Shown in pieces: positions 1 to 6,952 of a stretch of DNA of 8,403 bases. Both the position numbers and the translations under genes were made by a program. Position 1 is the first letter of the stretch, and every line of letters begins with the position of its first letter. The notes under the pieces were generated by a model that worked only from the letters and a program-made list of their open reading frames with translations, ran no database searches and was not told where the DNA came from. This stretch comes from Actinomycetota bacterium (GTDB taxonomy: Bacteria > Actinomycetota > Actinomycetes > Nanopelagicales > Nanopelagicaceae): NCBI GenBank assembly GCA_010032125.1, contig RHAU01000018.1, positions 1 through 8,403 of the forward strand, read 5' to 3'.

Positions 1-2355
1 CTCAAGTTCACTCTCGGAGATTGAAGGGCTGACATCTATACGTGTTTTGATCTTGCCATTGATCTGGAAAATGGCTGTAACAGCATCTTCAACAAGAAGG
101 GCCGGATCAATCGTTGGCCAGCCTGCAAGCGCCACCGAAGGCTTATGTCCTAACTTCTCCCACATTTCTTCTGCGGTGAAAGGTGCGATGAGCGAGAGTG
201 AGATCGCGACCGCTTCTGCGGCTTCACGCACTGCAGGATCTGCCGGGCCACATCCTGAATCGATAGCTTTCCTCGTTGCATTGACGAGTTCCATCATGCG
301 CGCAACGGAGACATTAAATCGGAATGATTCGACAGCAAAAGCGATGTCATGGAGCGCCTTATGAGTGATTTTGCGCAAGGCGAGATCCCCAGTTGTGAAA
401 TCGACTCCGGCTTTACTTGTTACGTCTGCAGCCAATCTCCATGCGCGATTGAGGAATTTCACTGAACCTGAAGGAGAAACATCGGCCCAGTCCACATCAT
501 CTTCCGGGGGTCCGGCAAAAACCATAGAAAGTCGGATGGCATCTACACCATGGCGTTCTAATTCATCTGAGAGCCGAACAAGATTTCCTCGACTTTTACT
601 CATGGCAGATCCATCCATGATGACCATGCCTTGATTAAGCAATCGCGTAAATGGTTCTGTGAATTTCACATATCCCATGTCATATAGAGCTTTGGTGAAG
701 AAACGCGAATATAGAAGATGCAAGATCGCATGTGTTACACCACCGACGTATTGATCTACCGGAAGCCAAGTTTCGATTTCTTTCTGGTCAAATGGAACAT
801 CTTTTGAATTGACGCTGGTATAACGGAGGAAATACCACGAAGAATCCACAAACGTATCCATCGTGTCAGTGTCGCGAAGCGCAGGTGCACCGCATTTTGG
901 ACAGCTGGTATTTACCCAATCATGAGCAGTTGCTAAAGGTGAAGTTCCTTTTGGTTTGAGATCTAGAGTTTTCGAATCCGGTAGACGGACGGGAAGTTGC
1001 TCATCAGGAACGGGAACTTCGCCGCACTTCTCGCAATGAATGATGGGGATAGGTGTTCCCCAGTATCGCTGTCGAGAAATTAACCAATCGCGTAGCCGAT
1101 AATTTGTGGAACCTTGTCCAAGTTTCTTACTTTCGAGTTCGGCGATGATTGCAGGTATGGCGGCCGCGCTAGTGAGACCATTTAATGAGCCTGAATTAAT
1201 CAATTCACCTTCGCCATCGGTTGCAATCCACGAAGTCGCCGGATCTTCAGCATCTGTTTTAACAACAGTTCGAACTGGCAGATTCATGGCTCTCGCAAAA
1301 TCCAAGTCGCGTTGATCATGTGCCGGCACCGCCATAATCGCCCCAGTGCCGTAATCAGCGAGCACGTAATCACTTGCCCAAATCGGAATTCGTTCGCCGT
1401 TGACTGGATTGATGGCGTAACGCTCGAGGAATATCCCCGTCTTCTTGCGTTCCATGGACAACCGGTCGATATCGCTTATTGCTTTTACCGAGTCGAAATA
1501 CTTATCGAATTCGGGCTCGATGCTCCTGCCTTTGACAAGTTCCCGTGCAAGTTCACTATCGACAGCAACAACCATGAAAGTCGCACCATACAAAGTATCG
1601 GGACGTGTTGTGTAGATCGTGACCGGCTCGGCTCTTTCCTCTATTTGGAACTTCACTTCAGCACCGGTTGACTTACCAATCCAATTACGTTGCATCGTCA
1701 GGACTTTGTCAGGCCATTTGCCTTCCAGTTGCTGCATATCCGAAAGAAGACGTTCGGCATAATCAGTAATCTTGAAATACCACTGATTCAATTTCTTCTT
1801 CGTTACGGCGTTATCACAACGTTCGCACAGTCCCGCAACGACTTGTTCGTTGGCGAGAACGGTCTGACAATCCGGGCACCAATTGACTGCGGAATGCTTG
1901 CGATAGGCAAGTCCGCGTTCGTACATCTTTAAGAAAATCCATTGATTCCATCGGTAGTAGTCCGGATCGCATGTATACAAAACTCGATCCCAATCGAAAG
2001 AACATGCATACCGACGCATCGAAGCTTTTTGCGTGTTGATGTTCTCATATGTCCAAATACTTGGGTCTTCATTCCGCTTGATTGCAGCATTCTCTGCTGG
2101 TAATCCAAAGGCGTCCCATCCGATCGGATGCATGACGTTATAACCACGCTGTACCCAATATCGAGCAATCACATCTCCGAGGGCATAAGCCTCCGCATGG
2201 CCCATATGTAAATCCCCAGATGGATAGGGAAACATATCGAGGACATATTTCTTTGGGCGCGGATCATCTGCTTTTCCGGAACGGAATGGCGCTATTTCAT
2301 CCCATATAGGCAACCACTTCTCTTGCACATAGTGAATGTCATACGCCTCATGCAT
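1..2355 (-). CDS. leuS: Leucyl-tRNA synthetase, 3' end cut by window edge
   Basis: Class I aminoacyl-tRNA synthetase that charges tRNA-Leu in the cytoplasm. 785 codons are visible; I expect roughly 30-40 more beyond the window. Seen in order: HIGH-type motif HMGH (residues 50-53) after the typical MFPYPSGDLHMGH context; a CxxC pair at 160/163 and 177/180; the CP1 editing domain with TTRPDT (249-254) and MAVPAHDQRD (341-350), whose Asp347 matches the editing aspartate of E. coli LeuRS; a second Zn site (Cys441/444 and 485/488); and AMSKS (584-588). AMSKS replaces KMSKS, which I recall as normal for the actinobacterial type. QGMV is followed almost directly by MSKS, so the leucine-specific insertion of the E. 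coli enzyme is absent. The ATG at 2355 is the first start after an in-frame TAA that is also the stop of the upstream SDR gene; a second ATG at 2351 is out of frame. No good Shine-Dalgarno is visible. Confidence 0.97.
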   Translation of the reverse strand, partial: MHEAYDIHYVQEKWLPIWDEIAPFRSGKADDPRPKKYVLDMFPYPSGDLHMGHAEAYALGDVIARYWVQRGYNVMHPIGWDAFGLPAENAAIKRNEDPSIWTYENINTQKASMRRYACSFDWDRVLYTCDPDYYRWNQWIFLKMYERGLAYRKHSAVNWCPDCQTVLANEQVVAGLCERCDNAVTKKKLNQWYFKITDYAERLLSDMQQLEGKWPDKVLTMQRNWIGKSTGAEVKFQIEERAEPVTIYTTRPDTLYGATFMVVAVDSELARELVKGRSIEPEFDKYFDSVKAISDIDRLSMERKKTGIFLERYAINPVNGERIPIWASDYVLADYGTGAIMAVPAHDQRDLDFARAMNLPVRTVVKTDAEDPATSWIATDGEGELINSGSLNGLTSAAAIPAIIAELESKKLGQGSTNYRLRDWLISRQRYWGTPIPIIHCEKCGEVPVPDEQLPVRLPDSKTLDLKPKGTSPLATAHDWVNTSCPKCGAPALRDTDTMDTFVDSSWYFLRYTSVNSKDVPFDQKEIETWLPVDQYVGGVTHAILHLLYSRFFTKALYDMGYVKFTEPFTRLLNQGMVIMDGSAMSKSRGNLVRLSDELERHGVDAIRLSMVFAGPPEDDVDWADVSPSGSVKFLNRAWRLAADVTSKAGVDFTTGDLALRKITHKALHDIAFAVESFRFNVSVARMMELVNATRKAIDSGCGPADPAVREAAEAVAISLSLIAPFTAEEMWEKLGHKPSVALAGWPTIDPALLVEDAVTAIFQINGKIKTRIDVSPSISESELE

Positions 2356-2364
2356 GGACGTAGG

Positions 2365-3078
2365 TTACCGCCACTGAACGCCAGTTAATTCTTCGCTGAC
2401 ACTCCATAGATTTTGTGCGAGAACTTGATCGTATGCGATTGAACGTGCACGTACTGCTTTTGGATAACCACGCATCTCCATAAATCCACTTGGACCAATG
2501 TAAGAAGCTCCATACAAATCTGGAAATGTTGCAGCACATAAAGTAGGCAGCGCGCCTTTTGCGGCAGATTGTGCAATAACGGCATTCATTAAAGCAGTGG
2601 CACGTTCTTCCACAACACTGCCCTTTGCTTTTGGCCCAACGCTTTGCAGATTCGTATTTGAATAACCGGGGTGAGCGGCAAATGCGTGGATTCCCCATCC
2701 CCCTATCTGCAATTCGAAACCATCAGCAGTTCGAGTAAACGGAACCGCCATTACGCCAGCATTGAGTATGAGAACATCGATATCGTCTTTTACTTCGCGA
2801 GCCGCTTTGCGGACGCTCTCAAGATCTGCAAGATCAAGTTCGAGAACATCGACTCGTTCAATAGAGATTTCTTTTCTTACCTTCTCTCCCTTGTCGCGCG
2901 ATCTGGCCGAAATGGTGACTGACGCACCCGCGCGTGCTAATTCGCGCGCTGCCTCTTTACCAATCCCACTCGTTCCGCCGGTGATGAGGAATCTTTTTCC
3001 AGAGAGATCTGGAAGGTCGGCGGCGTTCCAGCCATGGGGAATGTGTTGAAGCGGCAGCCCTCGAAAATTTTCTGTCAT
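2365..3078 (-). CDS. Short-chain dehydrogenase lacking its catalytic core (in-frame internal deletion, possible decaying gene)
   Basis: A 237-residue protein of the SDR superfamily, retinol-dehydrogenase/protochlorophyllide-reductase-like group. The N-terminal half is well preserved: nucleotide-binding TGGTSGIG (33-40), an acidic DL pair at 82-83, and the NAG motif (106-108). The C-terminal half, from AAHPGY (134-139) to the end, also looks normal for the family. Between residues about 126 and 128, where the usual NHLGH, VSS and YxxxK segments should lie, FELQIG runs straight into GWGIHAFAAHPGY. Roughly 75-80 residues are missing, including the catalytic Asn, Ser, Tyr and Lys. Relatives are about 300 residues long. 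The frame stays open, so the protein may be made, but ordinary SDR catalysis is not expected. The ATG is 4 nt after the tRNA-Ala 3' end, with no Shine-Dalgarno. leuS follows 9 nt downstream. The substrate is unknown. A missing block from misassembly cannot be excluded. Confidence 0.85.
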   Translation of the reverse strand: MTENFRGLPLQHIPHGWNAADLPDLSGKRFLITGGTSGIGKEAARELARAGASVTISARSRDKGEKVRKEISIERVDVLELDLADLESVRKAAREVKDDIDVLILNAGVMAVPFTRTADGFELQIGGWGIHAFAAHPGYSNTNLQSVGPKAKGSVVEERATALMNAVIAQSAAKGALPTLCAATFPDLYGASYIGPSGFMEMRGYPKAVRARSIAYDQVLAQNLWSVSEELTGVQWR

Positions 3079-3082
3079 AACG

Positions 3083-3155
3083 TGGAGCTAAGGGGACTTG
3101 AACCCCTGACCCCCTGCATGCCATGCAGGTGCGCTACCAGCTGCGCCATAGCCCC
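3083..3155 (-). tRNA. tRNA-Ala, anticodon GGC
   Basis: A 73-nt cloverleaf folds completely. The acceptor stem GGGGCTA/TAGCTCC contains the G3:U70 wobble pair that identifies alanine tRNAs. The D arm is GCGC/GCGC with an 8-nt loop containing GG. The anticodon arm is CCTGC/GCAGG with loop ATGGCAT, giving anticodon GGC at plus-strand positions 3120-3122. The T arm is AGGGG/CCCCT with loop TTCAAGT, and the discriminator base is A73. The 3' CCA is not encoded, so it must be added after processing. It decodes GCC and GCU codons. The gene sits 27 nt after the phosphatase stop and 4 nt before the SDR start, in the same orientation, so it is probably co-transcribed with protein genes. Confidence 0.97.
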
Positions 3156-3182
3156 AAAGTGCAAGCGAGGAGATTACCCGAA

Positions 3183-3824
3183 CTACGCGCCGCTTTCTTC
3201 TCCATAAATTGGCTCCGGCAAAGAGCCCGAATTATGTTCAACCAGAACCCAACCATCACGATGGTGACCATTTTCAATAATTGACCAAGAAGCATTTGAA
3301 AGTCCGCCTAGTGCAGACCATTGGTTCATCGGCATTCCAAGCATCTTTCCTAAGATGCATCGAGCAGTGCCGCCGTGTGTCACAACAATCAAAGTTCGAA
3401 TTGAATTATCGAGAGCACGCTCAATCGCCGATACCGCCCGTTGTGCAATAAAACTTCGCTTCTCCCCTGTTTCGCCAGCGGGTTCATCATCGCCGTCGAG
3501 CCAATGCACAAATCTTTCGAAATCTTCTTCTCGGTTTTGCGCGCCGGTTTTACCTTCCCATTTGCCGCCATGTGTTTCACGAAGACCAGCATCAATCGAC
3601 ACAGGAAGATGACAGATATCTGCAAGGGCCTGTGCGGTTTGTTGAGCGCGAATGAGATCGCTAGAAATGATGCGATCTGGCGATAGATTCTTGAGTAATG
3701 GCGCTGCTGTGCGCGCTTGGCGATGTCCTTCTTCATTGAGTGGAATGTCAGAGTGTCCCTGAAATCTATTTTCTATATTCCAATCGGTCTGTCCGTGTCG
3801 CCACAAGATAATCCGTTGTCCCAT
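3183..3824 (-). CDS. Histidine phosphatase family protein (phosphoglycerate-mutase fold), GpgP-like by position
   Basis: A 213-residue cytoplasmic enzyme of the histidine phosphatase (branch 1) superfamily. The RHG motif is at residues 9-11 with phospho-acceptor His10. SSDLIRAQQT (54-63) carries the conserved Arg59, RET (82-84) supplies the likely proton donor Glu83, and VVTHGG (147-152) holds the second catalytic His150. In mycobacteria the gene after nadD and rsfS is gpgP (Rv2419c), glucosyl-3-phosphoglycerate phosphatase of methylglucose polysaccharide synthesis. That function is inferred here only from position and family; an alpha-ribazole phosphatase or a general phosphomonoesterase is also possible. 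The ATG at 3824 shares one base with the rsfS stop (TAATG), which suggests coupled translation. A longer reading from 3893 would add 23 residues lying inside rsfS and unlike the family N-terminus. Confidence 0.9.
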   Translation of the reverse strand: MGQRIILWRHGQTDWNIENRFQGHSDIPLNEEGHRQARTAAPLLKNLSPDRIISSDLIRAQQTAQALADICHLPVSIDAGLRETHGGKWEGKTGAQNREEDFERFVHWLDGDDEPAGETGEKRSFIAQRAVSAIERALDNSIRTLIVVTHGGTARCILGKMLGMPMNQWSALGGLSNASWSIIENGHHRDGWVLVEHNSGSLPEPIYGEESGA

Positions 3825-4207
3825 TAGCTTCTTTTCATCTCGGCCTGCATGTGCGCGACAGCATGCAGGTGAATTGAGGGACAATCGTTCCAAAGTCGAT
3901 CCAACATGTAATAACGTCGAATTTCTTCAGTTTGAATATGAACGACAAGATCTTCAAAGTCTAAAAGAATCCACGACTCAGATCTCTCGCGTCGGACCGC
4001 TTTCTCGCCATGTTCGCCTAGTTTTATTTCGATCTCATCTGCAATGGAATTTATCTGTCGCTCATTGTTGCCGGAGACCAGGAGAAATACTTCGCTGAGG
4101 ACCATCTGTTCAGATAGATCAATTGCAACGAGATCCTTACCAAGTTTCTCAATGGCAGCCTCAGCGGCAATTTCTAGATTCTTCAGAGTGCTTTCACGCG
4201 GCGCCAT
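3824..4207 (-). CDS. rsfS: Ribosomal silencing factor RsfS
   Basis: A 127-residue RsfS/Iojap/YbeB protein. This family binds ribosomal protein uL14 on the large subunit and blocks subunit joining when nutrients are low. Seen: LVAIDLSEQMVLSEVFLLVSG (about 26-46), NNERQINSIADEIE (47-60) and the conserved end SWILLDFEDLVVH (78-90) leading to RRYYMLDRLWNDCP (97-110). The length fits the mycobacterial homologue as I recall it (about 126 residues). The start at 4207 is preferred over 4249 because GAGAAG lies 7 nt upstream and the family begins near this point; the longer reading adds 14 residues inside nadD. It overlaps the end of nadD by 14 nt and the phosphatase start by 1 nt, the standard actinobacterial nadD–rsfS–phosphatase arrangement. 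Confidence 0.95.
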   Translation of the reverse strand: MAPRESTLKNLEIAAEAAIEKLGKDLVAIDLSEQMVLSEVFLLVSGNNERQINSIADEIEIKLGEHGEKAVRRERSESWILLDFEDLVVHIQTEEIRRYYMLDRLWNDCPSIHLHAVAHMQAEMKRS

Positions 4208-4781
4208 AAAGTCGCTTCTCTCGAATGTAGCGAAGTACTGGCTCATCAACCATCGTGGAAATATCGCGATTCTCTTGAAGTGCCCGTCGAATTTCAGTGG
4301 CAGATATATCCAGCGCTCCTATCTCAAGTTCGCGCCAACGGATAAAGGATGGGATGGAGGAGGCATCAATTCGATAGCCCGGGCGAACGATGACGAAGAA
4401 TTCAACAAGAGTCGCCAATTCGCGAATCTCATGCCAACTCTCTAGCCCTGAAAGGGCATCACTTCCGATAATCCAACTATAGGAACCAGGACCAAAATCA
4501 TTCTGTAATTCTCGTACGGTATCGATTGCATATGAGGGAGCATTTCTTCTCACTTCACAATCACTGACGATAACTCCAGCGCTGCTAACAGAGGCTTGCA
4601 CCATTGCAAGTCGATCTTGTGCAGATGCGATTGTTGGTCGCTGCCATGGTTGGCCGGCAGGTACAACGATTAGTTTTGTAAAGAGCGAAGATTTCTCGAT
4701 TGAACTTATAAGAAATAAGTGGCCCCGGTGTATGGGATCAAACGAGCCACCGAAAATTGCGTAGCGATTAATCTCGGTCAA
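4194..4781 (-). CDS. nadD: Nicotinate-nucleotide adenylyltransferase
   Basis: A 195-residue NadD of the nucleotidyltransferase alpha/beta phosphodiesterase superfamily. It joins nicotinate mononucleotide and ATP to give deamido-NAD+, the penultimate step of NAD+ synthesis. Seen: GGSFDPIHRGH (11-21), containing the GxFDPxHxGH nucleotide-binding signature; IIGSDALSGLESW (104-116), matching the GxDxxxxLxxW substrate loop; and ISATEIRR (159-166), the (S/T)xxxIR ATP-binding signature. The start is TTG at 4781. Reading upstream in frame gives no ATG or GTG before a stop, and the FGGSFDP block begins 9 residues in, so TTG is the plausible initiator. The start overlaps the small membrane-protein gene by 14 nt and no Shine-Dalgarno is evident, so initiation probably depends on coupling. 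The 3' end overlaps rsfS by 14 nt. Confidence 0.96.
   Translation of the reverse strand: MTEINRYAIFGGSFDPIHRGHLFLISSIEKSSLFTKLIVVPAGQPWQRPTIASAQDRLAMVQASVSSAGVIVSDCEVRRNAPSYAIDTVRELQNDFGPGSYSWIIGSDALSGLESWHEIRELATLVEFFVIVRPGYRIDASSIPSFIRWRELEIGALDISATEIRRALQENRDISTMVDEPVLRYIREKRLYGAA
4215..4220 (-). promoter_or_regulatory. Ribosome-binding site deciding the rsfS start
   Basis: GAGAAG on the minus strand ends 7 nt before the ATG at 4207. It lies inside the last codons of nadD. It supports the internal ATG rather than the upstream one at 4249. Confidence 0.55.
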
Positions 4782-4902
4782 GGCGCAGTACGAGATAGAG
4801 CAGGAACATCAAGGTTCCAAAGGCAAAGAGGCCGAAGAAGACTGGGGAGGCTGGAAGTTGGCGACCTTCCTCACTAAGCAACTCAATCATGCTGTTAAAC
4901 AT
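4768..4902 (-). CDS. Small single-pass membrane protein (44 aa), unknown function
   Basis: Begins MFNSMIELLSEEGRQLPASP, followed by a hydrophobic helix at about residues 20-39 and the charged tail RLDRD. One transmembrane segment is predicted. The acidic N-terminal part and the basic C-terminal end suggest N-out, C-in by the positive-inside rule. The gene starts 16 nt after the ligA stop and its 3' end overlaps nadD by 14 nt, so translating it probably feeds the TTG start of nadD. I recall short proteins of this design (Pro-rich turn, one helix, conserved D-R ending) upstream of nadD in other Actinobacteria; this is memory, not a search. No function can be assigned. The start could instead be Met5 at 4890. 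It is below the length cut-off of most gene finders. Confidence 0.75.
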   Translation of the reverse strand: MFNSMIELLSEEGRQLPASPVFFGLFAFGTLMFLLYLVLRLDRD

Positions 4903-4918
4903 GGACCTATCTTAACCT

Positions 4919-6952
4919 TTAGATTGAACCGGTCTCGAGCAATCGCATAAAGGCGTTCTCGTCAATGATGGGAACACCGAGTTCCTCCGCCTTTTTCGCT
5001 TTCGAACCCGGCTCATCCCCGACGACGACAAAATCCGTCTTTTTGGATACCGATGATGCGGACTTTCCGCCACGTTCTGTGATGGCTTCGTTGACACCAT
5101 CGCGAGTGAAGTTAACTAGTGATCCAGTAACAACAATCGTTTTTCCAACTAATGTTTGTGGTTTATCGCTGACCGTGACACCTGAAAGTGAAACTCCGGC
5201 GCGAGCCCATTTAGCAACAATCTTTCGGTGCCAATCGACGCTGAACCACTCTTTGATGCTCTCGGCGATTACCTCTCCAACACCATCAATCTCGGCGAGT
5301 TCGTCAGCAGAAGCATTTTCAATTTTTTCTATCGAACCAAAAGAGTTTGCCAGTGCTTGTGCCGCAGTAGGTCCTACGTGTCGAATCGAAAGAGCCACAA
5401 TCACTCGCCAAAGCGGCCTTGACTTTGCGCCTTCTAGTGCAGCAAGAAGCTTTTCGGCATTTGCTGCTAACGAGCCATCTTTCTTTCGGAAAAACTCACT
5501 CTTGAGTAATGCTGACGCATCGAGTGAAAAAATATCTCCTTCATCTTCAATAAGTCCATCTGCTAGAAGTGCATTCGTTGCTTCATAGCCCAAAATATCG
5601 ATATCAAGCGCCGCTCGTGATCCAATGTAATAAATACGTTCCCGGAGTTGTGCCGGACATGATTGTGAATTTGGGCATCGGATATCAACATCGCCTTCGC
5701 TCATCGCACGAAGCGACGAACCACACTCGGGACATTTTTTTGGCATGACAAATTTCTTTTCGCCGCCAGTTCTCTTTTCAAGAATGGGACCGAGAATTTC
5801 TGGAATAACATCGCCCGCCTTGCGAATGATGACCATGTCACCGATCAAGACACCTTTGCGCTCTACCTCTTCGATGTTGTGAAGCGTTGCATTTGTTACC
5901 GTCGATCCAGCCACCTTTACAGGTTCCATATACCCGAATGGTGTAACTCGACCGGTTCGCCCGACGCTGACGCGAATATCCAAAAGCCGAGTACTCACTT
6001 CTTCTGGCGGGTACTTATAAGCAATCGCCCATTTGGGAGCACGGGAAGTGAATCCAAGAGTGGTTTGGATCGAACGCTCATTTACCTTGATGACGACGCC
6101 ATCAATCTCATGTTCGATATCGTGCCTGTGGTCTTCATAATGTTTAATAAATGCTTTTACTTCACCGATGTTCTTGGCAACTTTGAAATGTTTACTTGTG
6201 GGAGCGCCCCATGAGGCCAACAATTCATACGCTCCACTCTGGGTATCAAATTTCATTCCCTCGAGCGCCCCGATTCCATGGACGACGAGAGCCAGAGGCC
6301 TCGATGCCGTTATTCGGGGATCTTTTTGGCGCAGTGAGCCAGCTGCGGCATTCCGTGGATTTGCAAAAGGAGTTTTTCCACTCTCCTCCATCGCTTCATT
6401 GAGTTCCGTGAAATCCTTCAATGGAAAATAAACTTCGCCACGAATTTCAACTATCTTGGGGATTGATTTACCCTCAAGTCGATGTGGCACACCTTTGATA
6501 GTTTTCACATTGAGAGTGACATCTTCTCCGGTCGTACCATTTCCACGCGTGAGCGCACGAACAAGGAGTCCTTCTTCATACAATAAATTGATTGCAAGGC
6601 CATCGACTTTCACTTCACATAACCATGAATTTCCAGGGCTCGATTTTGCAACTCGATCGAACCAATCACCGAGTTCCTCTTCACTAAAGACGTTGTCAAG
6701 GCTCATCATCTTCTCGATGTGATCATGCTGCGTGAAATGAGTAGCGAAGCCGCCTCCAACTTCTTGCGTAGGCGAATCATCACTTCGTAGTTCTGGATGA
6801 CTTTTCTCCAATTCAACAAGAGAGTTCCATAGTCGATCGAATTCAGCATCAGAAATGGAAGGTTTATCGAGAACGTAGTAACGGTATTGGTGCTCACGAA
6901 TCTCTTCTGAGAGTTCTGAGATTTTTCGTCGAACGTGATTGAGGTCGGACAT
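4919..6952 (-). CDS. ligA: NAD+-dependent DNA ligase LigA
   Basis: The essential bacterial ligase that seals nicks in replication and repair, using NAD+ as AMP donor. 677 residues, a normal full length. Domains in order: Ia with the YYVLD motif near residue 25; the adenylation domain with catalytic lysine in EVKVDG (Lys115); the OB fold (about 320-400); a four-cysteine zinc finger (Cys407, 410, 426, 432); the helix-hairpin-helix region, including HVGPTAA and DGVGEVIAESI; and a C-terminal BRCT domain (about 590-677, starting near KTIVVTGSL). The ATG at 6952 shares one base with the mnmA stop (TGATG); a GTG one codon upstream (6955) is an alternative and would give a 4-nt overlap. In many Actinobacteria gatCAB follows ligA; here the small membrane-protein gene and nadD follow instead. 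Confidence 0.98.
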   Translation of the reverse strand: MSDLNHVRRKISELSEEIREHQYRYYVLDKPSISDAEFDRLWNSLVELEKSHPELRSDDSPTQEVGGGFATHFTQHDHIEKMMSLDNVFSEEELGDWFDRVAKSSPGNSWLCEVKVDGLAINLLYEEGLLVRALTRGNGTTGEDVTLNVKTIKGVPHRLEGKSIPKIVEIRGEVYFPLKDFTELNEAMEESGKTPFANPRNAAAGSLRQKDPRITASRPLALVVHGIGALEGMKFDTQSGAYELLASWGAPTSKHFKVAKNIGEVKAFIKHYEDHRHDIEHEIDGVVIKVNERSIQTTLGFTSRAPKWAIAYKYPPEEVSTRLLDIRVSVGRTGRVTPFGYMEPVKVAGSTVTNATLHNIEEVERKGVLIGDMVIIRKAGDVIPEILGPILEKRTGGEKKFVMPKKCPECGSSLRAMSEGDVDIRCPNSQSCPAQLRERIYYIGSRAALDIDILGYEATNALLADGLIEDEGDIFSLDASALLKSEFFRKKDGSLAANAEKLLAALEGAKSRPLWRVIVALSIRHVGPTAAQALANSFGSIEKIENASADELAEIDGVGEVIAESIKEWFSVDWHRKIVAKWARAGVSLSGVTVSDKPQTLVGKTIVVTGSLVNFTRDGVNEAITERGGKSASSVSKKTDFVVVGDEPGSKAKKAEELGVPIIDENAFMRLLETGSI

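Noticed and set aside
584..620. AMSKS instead of KMSKS in LeuRS as a sign of a defective enzyme
   Set aside because: The second, catalytic lysine and the rest of the motif are intact, and I recall this variant as usual in actinobacterial LeuRS of this compact type.
3110..3130. Strong inverted repeat CCTGC-N7-GCAGG that could look like a terminator
   Set aside because: It is the anticodon stem-loop of tRNA-Ala and is not followed by a T-run.
3156..3182. Possible promoter (TAATCT as -10) before the tRNA
   Set aside because: A single hexamer resembling a -10 with no acceptable -35 at the right distance is not enough to call a promoter.
3825..3893. 23-residue N-terminal extension of the histidine phosphatase
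   Set aside because: It is the rsfS 3' end in another frame; the family normally starts a few residues before RHG, as it does from the ATG at 3824.
4965..5588. Plus-strand open frame of about 207 codons antisense to ligA
   Set aside because: It lies wholly over the conserved ligA coding region, is Ser/Ala/Pro-rich low-complexity in character, and resembles no known protein. It is a mirror of ligA codon structure.
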